Source of the DNA: JADJNW01 sp033761835
GTDB lineage: Bacteria; Bacteroidota; Bacteroidia; Chitinophagales; Saprospiraceae
Assembly (NCBI GenBank): GCA_033761835.1
Contig: JANRME010000189.1
Span: forward strand, 1-23,288
Direction of reading: 5' to 3'
DNA: 23,288 bases
The stretch's first letter is position 1. Every line of letters starts with the position of its first letter. The translations under genes were made by a program, and so were the position numbers. This document shows, piece by piece, positions 8,076 to 14,285 of the stretch. Under the pieces are notes generated by a model that made no database searches, had not been told where the DNA came from, and was given only the letters and a program-made list of their open reading frames with translations.

Positions 8076-8510
8076 TTACTGCATTTGTTCTTCCTTTGGT
8101 TGGGTCGTTTCTTCTTCGCCGTTTGATTTTCTCATCACAAACCGAAATGCATAGTTCGCGCCATTACCGGCGGTCAATTCAGTCGTAAGAACCAAGTTTT
8201 CTGCAGTGATGGATTCCACTTTGAGTTCGGAATCGCGGCTAATATTGCGCAACAACACTTTGTCCCCTTTGATTTCATAATTACCTTCTTCCGGCAGGCT
8301 GTTAAAATTCGTTTTTACTGCACCATCAGGCAAAAACTCAAAATATAAACTTGCTAAAGATTCAGCTGGACGTCCATTGCGGGTTGCCTCTTCCAATACC
8401 CAACTTCCCATGATGAGTTGTTTGGTTGCTGTATTCGATTGTTTACAGGAAAAAATAGTGGCAGCTATGAACATTAGCCAAAAGATGTTTGAATTTTTCA
8501 TACGTTTCAA
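8076..8510 (-). CDS. Lipocalin-like lipoprotein
   Basis: The protein has 144 residues with a lipoprotein signal ending ATIFSC (Cys22 predicted lipidated). The mature part opens with LIMGSWVLEEATRNGRP, the G.W classical opening of the lipocalin-like domains found in small Bacteroidota lipoproteins. Alternating beta strands follow (LYFEFLPDGAVKTN, GNYEIKGDKVLLRN, LKVESITAENLVLTTEL) and a charged Glu/Gln-rich tail. This pattern is usually annotated as lipocalin-like or DUF4923/DUF5004-like; I cannot say which. Translation may begin at Met1 or Met4. A perfect -7 match lies 15 bases upstream. Ligand and role are unknown. Confidence 0.75.
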   Translation of the reverse strand: MKRMKNSNIFWLMFIAATIFSCKQSNTATKQLIMGSWVLEEATRNGRPAESLASLYFEFLPDGAVKTNFNSLPEEGNYEIKGDKVLLRNISRDSELKVESITAENLVLTTELTAGNGANYAFRFVMRKSNGEEETTQPKEEQMQ

Positions 8511-8525
8511 ATTGATTTTTCAGTG

Positions 8526-8533
8526 CAAATTTA
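8526..8533 (-). promoter_or_regulatory. Candidate -7 element of the lipocalin-like gene
   Basis: On the minus strand the sequence TAAATTTG matches TAnnTTTG exactly, 15 bases upstream of the ATG at 8510. No convincing -33 TTG was found at the expected spacing, so confidence is low. Confidence 0.3.
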
Positions 8534-8654
8534 TCAAATTCTGCAAAAAACCTTTAACGTTCTTTCAACGCGAGTGTTCAATCCGCAATTGTTTCTTAGA
8601 CCAAAGTTTTTATTTTTTTGAATATATTTTAGGAAGGAGAATGGGGATGGGGTG

Positions 8655-8698
8655 ATAGGGGAATAGGAGAAATCAAACCTGTCATCCTATGCCCCTAT
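8655..8698. repeat. 14-base inverted repeat downstream of the DUF2911 gene
   Basis: The arms 8655-8668 (ATAGGGGAATAGGA) and 8685-8698 (TCCTATGCCCCTAT) pair over 14 positions with one mismatch around a 16-base loop. It begins 8 bases after the DUF2911 stop on the minus strand, a terminator position. It is not followed by a T-tract in that direction, so it could be an RNA-stabilising hairpin or a REP-like repeat instead. Confidence 0.55.
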
Positions 8699-8706
8699 TA
8701 TCTAAG

Positions 8707-9249
8707 TTAAGCTTTTTTTACATCAAAACTCCAGGTTACATTCTCCCAAGAGAAAATAACTTTACCGACGCTATTCGTTGCATCGATTTTAAAATCCAGG
8801 CGCTCTTGTAAAGCAGCAGTTTTGCCTGGTTTTACTTTAACACGCAAAACATCTTCTGATTCCTTGTAGTTATAAGCGCCCCACTGGTTGGCTTCTTTAT
8901 TAAAAATAACCGTCCAGTCGCCATTTTCTGTTGGAATGCTGAAAAGTGCATATTTACCAGCACTTAATTTTTGGTCATTAATCATTACATCCTTATTCAC
9001 TTCAAAAATTGTCGCTTCGTTTGCACCGGTGCGCCACACTTTGTCATAAGGCTCTAGCCCGCCAAAGATTTTTCTGCCTTTCACGGCTGGGCTGTTGTAA
9101 TTAATACTGATTGCGAGATCACCAACAGTTGCTTTGGCTTCTGCCGGAGGGCTTGGGCGCTTTGATTTATCCCCTTGCGCAAAAGAATTAGTAGAAAAAC
9201 CTAAAGTCAGTATGGCAATTAAGAGTAAAAAGTGATTTCTGCGTCGCAT
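8707..9249 (-). CDS. Secreted DUF2911 family protein
   Basis: The protein has 180 residues. A signal peptide (MRRRNHFLLLIAILTLGFSTNSFAQ) predicts export. The rest matches DUF2911 throughout: RPSPPAEAKATVGDLAISI, YNSPAVKGRKIFGGLEPYDK, VWRTGANEATIFEVNKDV, LSAGKYALFSIPTENGDWTV, IFNKEANQWGAYNYKESEDV and a C-terminal strand SWENVTWSFDV. The family is widespread in Bacteroidota and its function is not established. It is preceded by a plausible TTG-N20-TAnnTTTt promoter and separated from the upstream tsaC gene, so it is probably its own transcription unit. Confidence 0.92.
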   Translation of the reverse strand: MRRRNHFLLLIAILTLGFSTNSFAQGDKSKRPSPPAEAKATVGDLAISINYNSPAVKGRKIFGGLEPYDKVWRTGANEATIFEVNKDVMINDQKLSAGKYALFSIPTENGDWTVIFNKEANQWGAYNYKESEDVLRVKVKPGKTAALQERLDFKIDATNSVGKVIFSWENVTWSFDVKKA

Positions 9250-9290
9250 AGATCAGATTTTTTTGGTTAGAAAATGCGTAAAACAAATCG

Positions 9291-9321
9291 AAAACGTACC
9301 TAAATAAACAGCGGTTGACAA
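9291..9321 (-). promoter_or_regulatory. Candidate promoter of the DUF2911 gene
   Basis: On the minus strand a TTG (9319-9321) is followed after 20 bases by TACGTTTT (9291-9298), a 7 of 8 match to TAnnTTTG. The spacing is that of the Bacteroidota housekeeping sigma factor and the element lies 41 bases upstream of the ATG. Confidence 0.5.
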
Positions 9322-9356
9322 GAAAAAGTTAAAGTTTTGAAAATGGATGCTATCTG

Positions 9357-9377
9357 GTGCTGGGATCTCCCAGTCAC
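9357..9377 (-). terminator. Short hairpin over the tsaC stop codon
   Basis: CTGGGA and TCCCAG pair around two bases (9360-9373), extended by GTG/CAC with a one-base bulge. The hairpin overlaps the tsaC stop at 9374-9376. No T-run follows directly on the minus strand, so it is a weak terminator candidate at best. Confidence 0.3.
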
Positions 9378-10324
9378 TTTACCGCTGCTCTTCTCAGACG
9401 ATCATTAATAGCTCTGCCCAGGTTTTCTTCTGGAAGCAATTCTGCAAGAATGATATCCAAATCCAAGCTATCGAGATAACGCATTCCGGCGAAGAGATTG
9501 CGGGCGGCCTCTGTGAAATTGCCAGTGGGCGATAGGATAATAGGATAATAGGGTGATTTGGCAAGAAATGTCTTTTGAAAACTGATAATACCAATCTTTT
9601 TACCTTTATGCATTTCCAATAGTTCTTCAATATTGCCTAAGATTAAGGGAACGCGCGGTGCATAATGGCTTTGGAGCATACCAGGAGCTTGCGGATTTGA
9701 GGTAGAATGGGGTCTGATTTCTACTTTACCAACTAAATATTCGATAGCTTCTATTGCAATACCTCCTTTGCGATAAATAATGACTTTATTATTTTCAAAA
9801 CCGACGATCGTACTTTCTAGACCCACCTCACAAGGCCCGCCGTCGAGGATGTAAGAAATTTGGTTGCCCAATTGCTGCTCCACGTGCTGGGCGGTGGTCG
9901 GGCTAATGTAACCAAAGGGATTGGCGCTGGGCGCTGCTAATGGAAAATCGAGTTGTTGTAATAATTTCAAAGTCATCGGATGGCGTGGAATGCGCAAAGC
10001 GACAAGATCAGAACCCGCAGTAACCAAGTCAGGGATGATGTTTTTCTTTTGCAATAGCAAGGTCAAAGGCCCAGGCATAAAAGCATTCGCAAGGATGTGA
10101 GCAGTATCGGGTATGTTGGTTACTAATTGCGCCAACCGCTCCCAATCAAAGGTATGCACGATCAAAGGATCAAAACTGGGGCGGTTTTTCACAGCAAAAA
10201 TCTCTGCAATAGAGGCTTCATCAAATGCATTACCAGCAAGCCCATACACCGTTTCGGTAGGGATGGCAACTAAATTACCTGCTTCCAATAAAACAATGGC
10301 TTGGTGAAGATCAGTACCAATCAC
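9374..10324 (-). CDS. L-threonylcarbamoyladenylate synthase (Sua5/YciO/YrdC type)
   Basis: This enzyme makes threonylcarbamoyl-AMP from threonine, bicarbonate and ATP for the universal tRNA modification t6A at position 37. The protein has 316 residues and the two-domain Sua5 layout. The N-terminal YrdC domain (about 1-200) has LVAIPTETVYGLAGNAFD (19-36), KNRPSFDPLIVH (46-57, the KxRxxxxPL substrate-binding block) and the Ser/Asn-rich AAPSANPFGYISPTTA loop. A shorter C-terminal Sua5 domain begins at a linker with PQAPGMLQSHYAPRVPL (about 211-227), which in Sua5 proteins folds over the active site. It may equally be labelled tsaC or sua5. A short ATAGGATA-type repeat lies in the region encoding the C-terminal domain. 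The gene is divergent from the arsR operon. Confidence 0.94.
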   Translation of the reverse strand: MIGTDLHQAIVLLEAGNLVAIPTETVYGLAGNAFDEASIAEIFAVKNRPSFDPLIVHTFDWERLAQLVTNIPDTAHILANAFMPGPLTLLLQKKNIIPDLVTAGSDLVALRIPRHPMTLKLLQQLDFPLAAPSANPFGYISPTTAQHVEQQLGNQISYILDGGPCEVGLESTIVGFENNKVIIYRKGGIAIEAIEYLVGKVEIRPHSTSNPQAPGMLQSHYAPRVPLILGNIEELLEMHKGKKIGIISFQKTFLAKSPYYPIILSPTGNFTEAARNLFAGMRYLDSLDLDIILAELLPEENLGRAINDRLRRAAVK

Positions 10325-10424
10325 TATGTTTTTTATGCAAAAGTCGGAATAAATATTCTATTCATACATACGCAATTAAATGAGCTTGCCTTGGGCGTTT
10401 CCTCAAAAAAAAATTTCAAAAATA

Positions 10425-10471
10425 TTTGCGTAGTTAAATAGCTACATATATTTTTGTAGCCAAATGACTAC
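10425..10471 (+). promoter_or_regulatory. Promoter with two ArsR-type operators
   Basis: A full Bacteroidota promoter is present: TTTG (10425-10428), 20 bases, then TATTTTTG (10449-10456), an exact TAnnTTTG. Two 16-base sites of the form GTAGnnAAATnnCTAC flank it: GTAGTTAAATAGCTAC (10430-10445), filling the spacer, and GTAGCCAAATGACTAC (10456-10471), starting at the last base of the -7 element and ending 3 bases before the ATG. A repressor bound at either site would block RNA polymerase. The adjacent ArsR-family gene is the obvious binder. The mRNA leader must be very short. Confidence 0.85.
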
Positions 10472-10474
10472 ACA

Positions 10475-10798
10475 ATGAATTTAAGACGCGACGTATTTCA
10501 AGCAATAGCCGACCCGACCAGAAGGGCTATACTGCTGTTGCTAGCCTCCCAAGCCATGACAGCCGGTGCCATCGCTGCAAATTTTGACACAAAAAGACCG
10601 ACCGTTTCAAAACATTTGCAAATACTTACCGAGTGCGAATTGCTGGAATCCACCCAAAACGGCAGGGAAATTTATTATCACTTAAATCTCCAGAAGATGA
10701 AAGCAATAGCCGACTTCATTGAACCTTTCCGCCAAATGTGGGATGAGCGTTTCAATAAACTGGAAGCTGTAATGAAAAATTATAAACCCAAGAAATAG
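10475..10798 (+). CDS. ArsR/SdpR-family winged-helix repressor
   Basis: The protein has 107 residues, a typical one-domain ArsR size. The winged helix-turn-helix is clear: RRDVFQAIADPTRRAILLLL (4-23), then MTAGAIAANFDTKRPTVSKHLQIL (recognition helix TKRPTVSKHLQIL) and the wing LLESTQNGREIYYHLN. It lacks the ELCVCDL-type metal site, and its only cysteine (ECEL) is isolated, so it is not a classical arsenic or metal sensor. This subtype is commonly encoded directly before SRPBCC (AHSA1) genes, as here, with a 6-base gap. Two operators in its own promoter indicate autorepression. The signal it senses is unknown. Confidence 0.93.
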   Translation: MNLRRDVFQAIADPTRRAILLLLASQAMTAGAIAANFDTKRPTVSKHLQILTECELLESTQNGREIYYHLNLQKMKAIADFIEPFRQMWDERFNKLEAVMKNYKPKK

Positions 10799-10804
10799 AA
10801 TAAT

Positions 10805-11269
10805 ATGAAACAAAAAACAAAAATCCATGCCGAAGATGGTAAACAAGAATTAATGATAACAAGGGAATTTGATTTGCCATTAGAATTATTATTTAAAGCA
10901 TATACCGAGCCCAGCATTGTGGAACAATGGATGGGAACGAAAGTGCTGAAATTGGAAAATAAAAAGCACGGCAGCTATCAATTTGAAACGACCGATCCTA
11001 AAGGAAATACATATGGTTTCAATGGGACAATCCATGAGTTTGTTCCGAACCAGAAAATCACACGAACATTTGAAATGGAGTATTCGCCTTTTCCTGTTCA
11101 GTTGGAATTCTTGGAGTTTGAAAAACTTACCAACGACACCAGCAAACTCAATATGCACATCGTATTTAGATCAGTAGCACTCAGAGATCAAATGCTACAG
11201 TTGCCCTTTGCGCAAGGCATCAATATGGCGCATAACCGATTGCAAGAAATTGTAAATACATTAAAATAA
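10805..11269 (+). CDS. SRPBCC (AHSA1-type) domain protein
   Basis: The protein has 154 residues and no signal peptide, so it is cytosolic. The Bet v1-like/AHSA1 pattern is clear: N-terminal strand LMITREFDLPLELLFKAYTEPSIVEQWMG (the F/Y-T-.P..V..WW-type opening, with one W), a glycine-rich turn KKHGSYQFETTDPKGN, the segment FNGTIHEFVPNQKITRTFE and the terminal amphipathic helix INMAHNRLQEIVNTL. Such domains form a hydrophobic cavity that binds lipids or other small ligands. It lies 6 bases after the ArsR gene and 6 bases before the DoxX gene, so it belongs to the same operon and may bind the inducer or its product. That role is inference. Confidence 0.92.
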   Translation: MKQKTKIHAEDGKQELMITREFDLPLELLFKAYTEPSIVEQWMGTKVLKLENKKHGSYQFETTDPKGNTYGFNGTIHEFVPNQKITRTFEMEYSPFPVQLEFLEFEKLTNDTSKLNMHIVFRSVALRDQMLQLPFAQGINMAHNRLQEIVNTLK

Positions 11270-11275
11270 CATATT

Positions 11276-11695
11276 ATGGCAAAGGCAAGAACAAATAAAA
11301 TCATTTATTGGATTGCTACGATTTGGCTGGTATTAGGAATGGTATCAACCGGAATCGTACAGTTATTAAAAATAGAATCGGAAGTAAATAATTTTACCAC
11401 ACTAGGCTATCCGCTTTATTTAATGACCGTGCTGGGTATTTGGAAAATGTTAGGCGTTATCGCTGTGCTTCTTCCTAAATTTCCTTTAATCAAAGAATGG
11501 GCCTATGCTGGCTTTTTCTTTGCTATGTCAGGGGCTGTCATTTCTCACTTAGTCATTGGACATGGCGCTACTGAAATTTTTGGGCCATTATTATTACTCA
11601 TTCTTACGGTGGTTTCTTGGTATTTTCGCAATCGCCATAGCTTTAGCGAAGGCGGTCAGACTGCAAATAGAAAAATCAGTTCCGTTAATCCATAA
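11276..11695 (+). CDS. DoxX-like four-helix membrane protein
   Basis: The protein has 139 residues with four hydrophobic segments, at about 9-28, 43-62, 70-91 and 97-115, in the layout of DoxX-like proteins: TIWLVLGMVSTGIVQLLKI, then TLGYPLYLMTVLGIWKMLGVIAVLLPKFPLIKEWAYAGFF, a signature of the DoxX_2 type. The C-terminus is hydrophilic. DoxX-like proteins are inner-membrane proteins, some linked to quinone or thiol redox functions, but no activity can be assigned here. Its stop codon (11693-11695) directly touches the next gene's ATG. Confidence 0.9.
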   Translation: MAKARTNKIIYWIATIWLVLGMVSTGIVQLLKIESEVNNFTTLGYPLYLMTVLGIWKMLGVIAVLLPKFPLIKEWAYAGFFFAMSGAVISHLVIGHGATEIFGPLLLLILTVVSWYFRNRHSFSEGGQTANRKISSVNP

Positions 11696-12262
11696 ATGAA
11701 TAACATGAAAAAGGAATTATCGCCAGAACAAAGAGAAGCATTACTCAAAACATTGAAAGCCCGTTTTGAAAAAAATAGAGACCGCCATAATGGGTTGGAA
11801 TGGGCTACAATACAAGCGAGGCTGGAAGCCAATGGGGAAAAACTGTGGTCTCTCTATGCAATGGAAGAAACAGGCGGCGAACCGGATGTCGTTGGTTATG
11901 ATAAAAAGACAGGTGAATACCTATTTTATGATTGTGCAGCGGAAAGCCCCAAAGGGCGTAGAAGCCTTTGTTATGACCATGAAGCGTTGGAGGCAAGGAA
12001 AGAGCATAAACCGGCAGATAGTGCGATGGCGATGGCGGCTGACATGGGCATTGAACTTTTAACGGAAGAAGAATATCGAGTGTTGCAGCAATTTGGGAAT
12101 TTTGATACGAAAACATCGAGCTGGGTGAAAACACCTGCTGCTATTAGAAAACTCGGCGGTGCCCTCTTTTGTGATCGCCGCTACAACCATGTATTTGTGT
12201 ATCACAATGGTGCAGAATCTTATTATGCCGCCCGGGGGTTCCGTGGCTTGCTAAGGGTCTGA
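11696..12262 (+). CDS. DUF4256 family protein
   Basis: The protein has 188 residues and is cytosolic by composition. It follows DUF4256 over its whole length: LLKTLKARFEKNRDRHNGLEW, the block MEETGGEPDVVGYD (54-67), FYDCAAESPKGRRSLCYDHEA (78-98), an ADMGIELLTEEEYR segment, FDTKTSSWVKTP (133-144), GGALFCDRRYNHVFVYHNGA and the terminal YYAARGFRGLLRV. The dense conserved Cys/Asp/Arg/His residues look enzymatic, but no function is established. The ATG at 11696 abuts the DoxX stop; a second ATG at 11705 is an alternative start. Last gene of the arsR operon, a cluster that recurs in Bacteroidota. Confidence 0.93.
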   Translation: MNNMKKELSPEQREALLKTLKARFEKNRDRHNGLEWATIQARLEANGEKLWSLYAMEETGGEPDVVGYDKKTGEYLFYDCAAESPKGRRSLCYDHEALEARKEHKPADSAMAMAADMGIELLTEEEYRVLQQFGNFDTKTSSWVKTPAAIRKLGGALFCDRRYNHVFVYHNGAESYYAARGFRGLLRV

Positions 12263-12290
12263 TACTGATAGCTATTAGGAATTTGTACTT

Positions 12291-12335
12291 TAGCGCTCCC
12301 TACCAACGGGAATGTTATAGCGCTCCACGGGAATG
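12291..12335. repeat. Short tandem-like repeat in a convergent gap
   Basis: Two copies of TAGCGCTCC...ACGGGAATG occur, the first with six extra bases between its halves (12291-12314) and the second compact (12318-12335). AGCGCT is self-complementary, and CCC/GGG inside can pair, so the region can fold. It lies between the DUF4256 and MFS stop codons, where a bidirectional terminator or a dispersed REP-like element would be expected. No T-tract is obvious. Confidence 0.45.
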
Positions 12336-12365
12336 CCACAGCAGCTATGTGGGATATCATATTCC

Positions 12366-13595
12366 TCAAAGTTGTTGCGCAGCTATTACTGGTCGTTTTT
12401 CCAACATTCGGTAACCCAAAAAAATCAATATACTCATCCCTGCTATCAAATACCAGAGCGCCGTCCAGCCCAAGTGCGCCGCGATTTGCATGCCCAATAC
12501 CGGCGCTACAATATGCGCCACCGACCAGGAACTGGAGTAAAGCGCCATGTATTGCCCACGCGTCGTCGGCGATGAGCGTTCAATCGCAAATACATTAGAA
12601 AATGGCATCATCAAAATTTCACCGAATGTAATAACAATAGCATAAATAATGACCGTACCGACCCAGGCGTTGGCGATATTGAGTAATAAATAGGATAATC
12701 CAAATAATAATACGCCCCAGGCCACGACGCGCAATTTTTGAGGCATTTTACCATCCAGCGTATAAACCAAAGGCATTTCGATGAGTGCAATTAACAATCC
12801 ATTCCCCGCCAAAAGTAAGCCAATCTGGCTTTCCGTCATTTGAAAATGCTGCTTGCAATAAACCGGAATCGTAGAAAACAATTGCATAAAAACAATTCCG
12901 CCCAAGGTCGTCAGCGCTATAAAAATCAAGAATGTATGATCCCGATAAGCAGAAGCCGATGCCAAAACAGGCTTCGATTCATCGCCGGATTGTTCGGTTT
13001 GTTCTTGCTTCTGACTTAGAAAAACACGGAACAGCACAGCCGCAGCGATACAAGTCAATCCATCTACCCAGAATAACCATTTGAAACCGAAAGCGCCAGC
13101 AATGATACCGCCGATAGCAGGGCCAATCGAAAAACCAAGATTAATGGCTAAGCGAATCAAAGAGTAAGAACGAGCGCGATTCTTGGGTTTGCTATAAACC
13201 GCAATAGACGCGTGATTCGCAGGGCGAAAGGCATCAGCGACAATGCTCAAAACAAAGACTGCAAGGCATATTCCAAGCATGGAATACACGAATTGCAAGC
13301 TTATAAACATGACGCCTGTCAATATCAACGAGCCAAATTGCACCCAATAATAGCCGAATTGATCCGTCAACCGTCCGCCCAATAAGCTGCCCAATACCGA
13401 ACCTACGCCAAAGCAAAACATGACCCAACCCGCTTGCGGCAGCGTGAAATGAAGCTCGCCCGTAAGGTACACCGACATAAACGGAATAACCATCGTGCCA
13501 CTCCGATTGATAAAAGTGACAAAAGCCAGCAGCCAAATGTCTTTGGATAAGCCCCCGAAGGATTCGCGGTAAAGATTGGCAGTTCGGCGAAGCAT
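12366..13595 (-). CDS. MFS transporter (drug/metabolite efflux type)
   Basis: The protein has 409 residues with about twelve hydrophobic segments. It has the MFS loop 2-3 motif in the form GGRLTDQFGYYWV (73-85), and TM1 contains FINRSGTMVIPFMSVYL, typical of MdtH/YceL-like multidrug efflux members. A central cytoplasmic loop (EQTEQSGDESKP, about 199-210) splits the two six-helix halves. It is an inner-membrane proton-coupled exporter by family; the substrate cannot be read from the sequence. It is monocistronic and converges on the DUF4256 gene across about 100 bases that contain short repeats. The divergent 235-base gap upstream shows no confident promoter. Confidence 0.92.
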   Translation of the reverse strand: MLRRTANLYRESFGGLSKDIWLLAFVTFINRSGTMVIPFMSVYLTGELHFTLPQAGWVMFCFGVGSVLGSLLGGRLTDQFGYYWVQFGSLILTGVMFISLQFVYSMLGICLAVFVLSIVADAFRPANHASIAVYSKPKNRARSYSLIRLAINLGFSIGPAIGGIIAGAFGFKWLFWVDGLTCIAAAVLFRVFLSQKQEQTEQSGDESKPVLASASAYRDHTFLIFIALTTLGGIVFMQLFSTIPVYCKQHFQMTESQIGLLLAGNGLLIALIEMPLVYTLDGKMPQKLRVVAWGVLLFGLSYLLLNIANAWVGTVIIYAIVITFGEILMMPFSNVFAIERSSPTTRGQYMALYSSSWSVAHIVAPVLGMQIAAHLGWTALWYLIAGMSILIFLGYRMLEKRPVIAAQQL

Positions 13596-13830
13596 ACGAT
13601 TGATTTCTTTGGTTGAACAAATCGAGTGATGAAGGTTTCAACAATTCTACACTTATAAAAAGTTCTGAAAAAGGGTTTTAATTTATTCCAATAGCAAATT
13701 TTATTTTACAAACTCGAAAACAAGCACCTGAATTTAGAACAGATTTGATTTTAATCCTGGTTCAACACATTAAAATGGAAGCGTATTCCGTTTACAGCAA
13801 GGATTATTTTAATCGAACAAAAACAAAGCT

Positions 13831-14241
13831 ATGCGTATTCAAAATCGTTTTCTCATTTTTATAATGGCAGCACTATCGCCAGTATTTTTTGTAGCAAAAT
13901 TGAACGCCCAATCCAATAAAAATAAGCAGGAACAAACCGAAGAAAAAGGTATTCTCTCGGTTTTTAAGAAAAAAGATAGCGCATCAAATGAGGATTTAAA
14001 ATCGAAAGAAGAAATTGAAGAAAAAGATAAAAAATCTTTAAAAATATTACATAAAGATGCAAAATCAGAAGTAAAAGCTTCCAAAAAAGAACGCAAAGCA
14101 GCCGAAGCAAAAGAAGAAGCTGCCCGCGCCCGCGCCGATGCGATCAAAGCCGAAAAGCGCGCTGCCCGAAAAGAATCAAAAGCCGATAAAGCTGAGGAAA
14201 AGGCAGTAAAAACAAGAAATAAAGCCAATTCCAAGGATTGA
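13831..14241 (+). CDS. Secreted Ala/Lys/Glu-rich coiled-coil protein
   Basis: The protein has 136 residues. A signal peptide (about 1-26, ending LNAQ) predicts export. The mature part is extremely charged and helical, alternating Lys/Glu with Ala: a KEEIEEKDKKSLK stretch, then KKERKAAEAKEEAARARADA and repeats of the type KAEKRAARKE. It resembles short histone-like or TolA-like coiled coils without any catalytic domain. Such low-complexity proteins are hard to classify by homology. The coding strand is preferred over the open antisense frame because it has the signal peptide and an upstream ATG context. Its final Lys-Asp-stop codons form part of the shared terminator hairpin. Confidence 0.65.
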   Translation: MRIQNRFLIFIMAALSPVFFVAKLNAQSNKNKQEQTEEKGILSVFKKKDSASNEDLKSKEEIEEKDKKSLKILHKDAKSEVKASKKERKAAEAKEEAARARADAIKAEKRAARKESKADKAEEKAVKTRNKANSKD

Positions 14242-14285
14242 TCGTGATCTGGTGACTTTAAGTCATCAGATCACGATCAATCCTT
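14233..14285. terminator. Bidirectional 24-bp hairpin terminator shared by convergent genes
   Basis: The arms 14233-14256 and 14262-14285 are complementary over 24 positions with a single mismatch that is a G-U pair in RNA read on the plus strand; the loop is TTTAA. Each arm begins with AAGGATTGA, which is the last two codons and stop of the gene running into it: plus-strand coiled-coil protein (stop 14239-14241) and minus-strand M24 peptidase (stop 14277-14279). The hairpin lacks a long T-tract on either strand, but its length and position between convergent genes fit a bidirectional terminator. Confidence 0.85.

Noticed and set aside
9315..9320. TTGACA as a sigma70 -35 box on the plus strand
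   Set aside because: No plus-strand gene follows and Bacteroidota do not use the E. coli consensus; the reverse TTG fits the DUF2911 promoter better.
10475..10798. ArsR protein as an arsenic or metal sensor
   Set aside because: No CxC or ELCVCDL motif and only one isolated cysteine; the neighbours are SRPBCC and DoxX rather than metal-resistance genes.
12333..12598. Two overlapping plus-strand open frames at the MFS 3' end
   Set aside because: They are shadows of the MFS coding strand with Ser/Pro/Arg-rich sequence and no domain.
13839..14234. Long open frame on the minus strand opposite the coiled-coil gene
   Set aside because: Its Ser/Ala/Phe-rich translation is the mirror of GAA, AAA and GCN codons; it has no signal peptide or domain, and the plus frame has both a signal peptide and a normal start.
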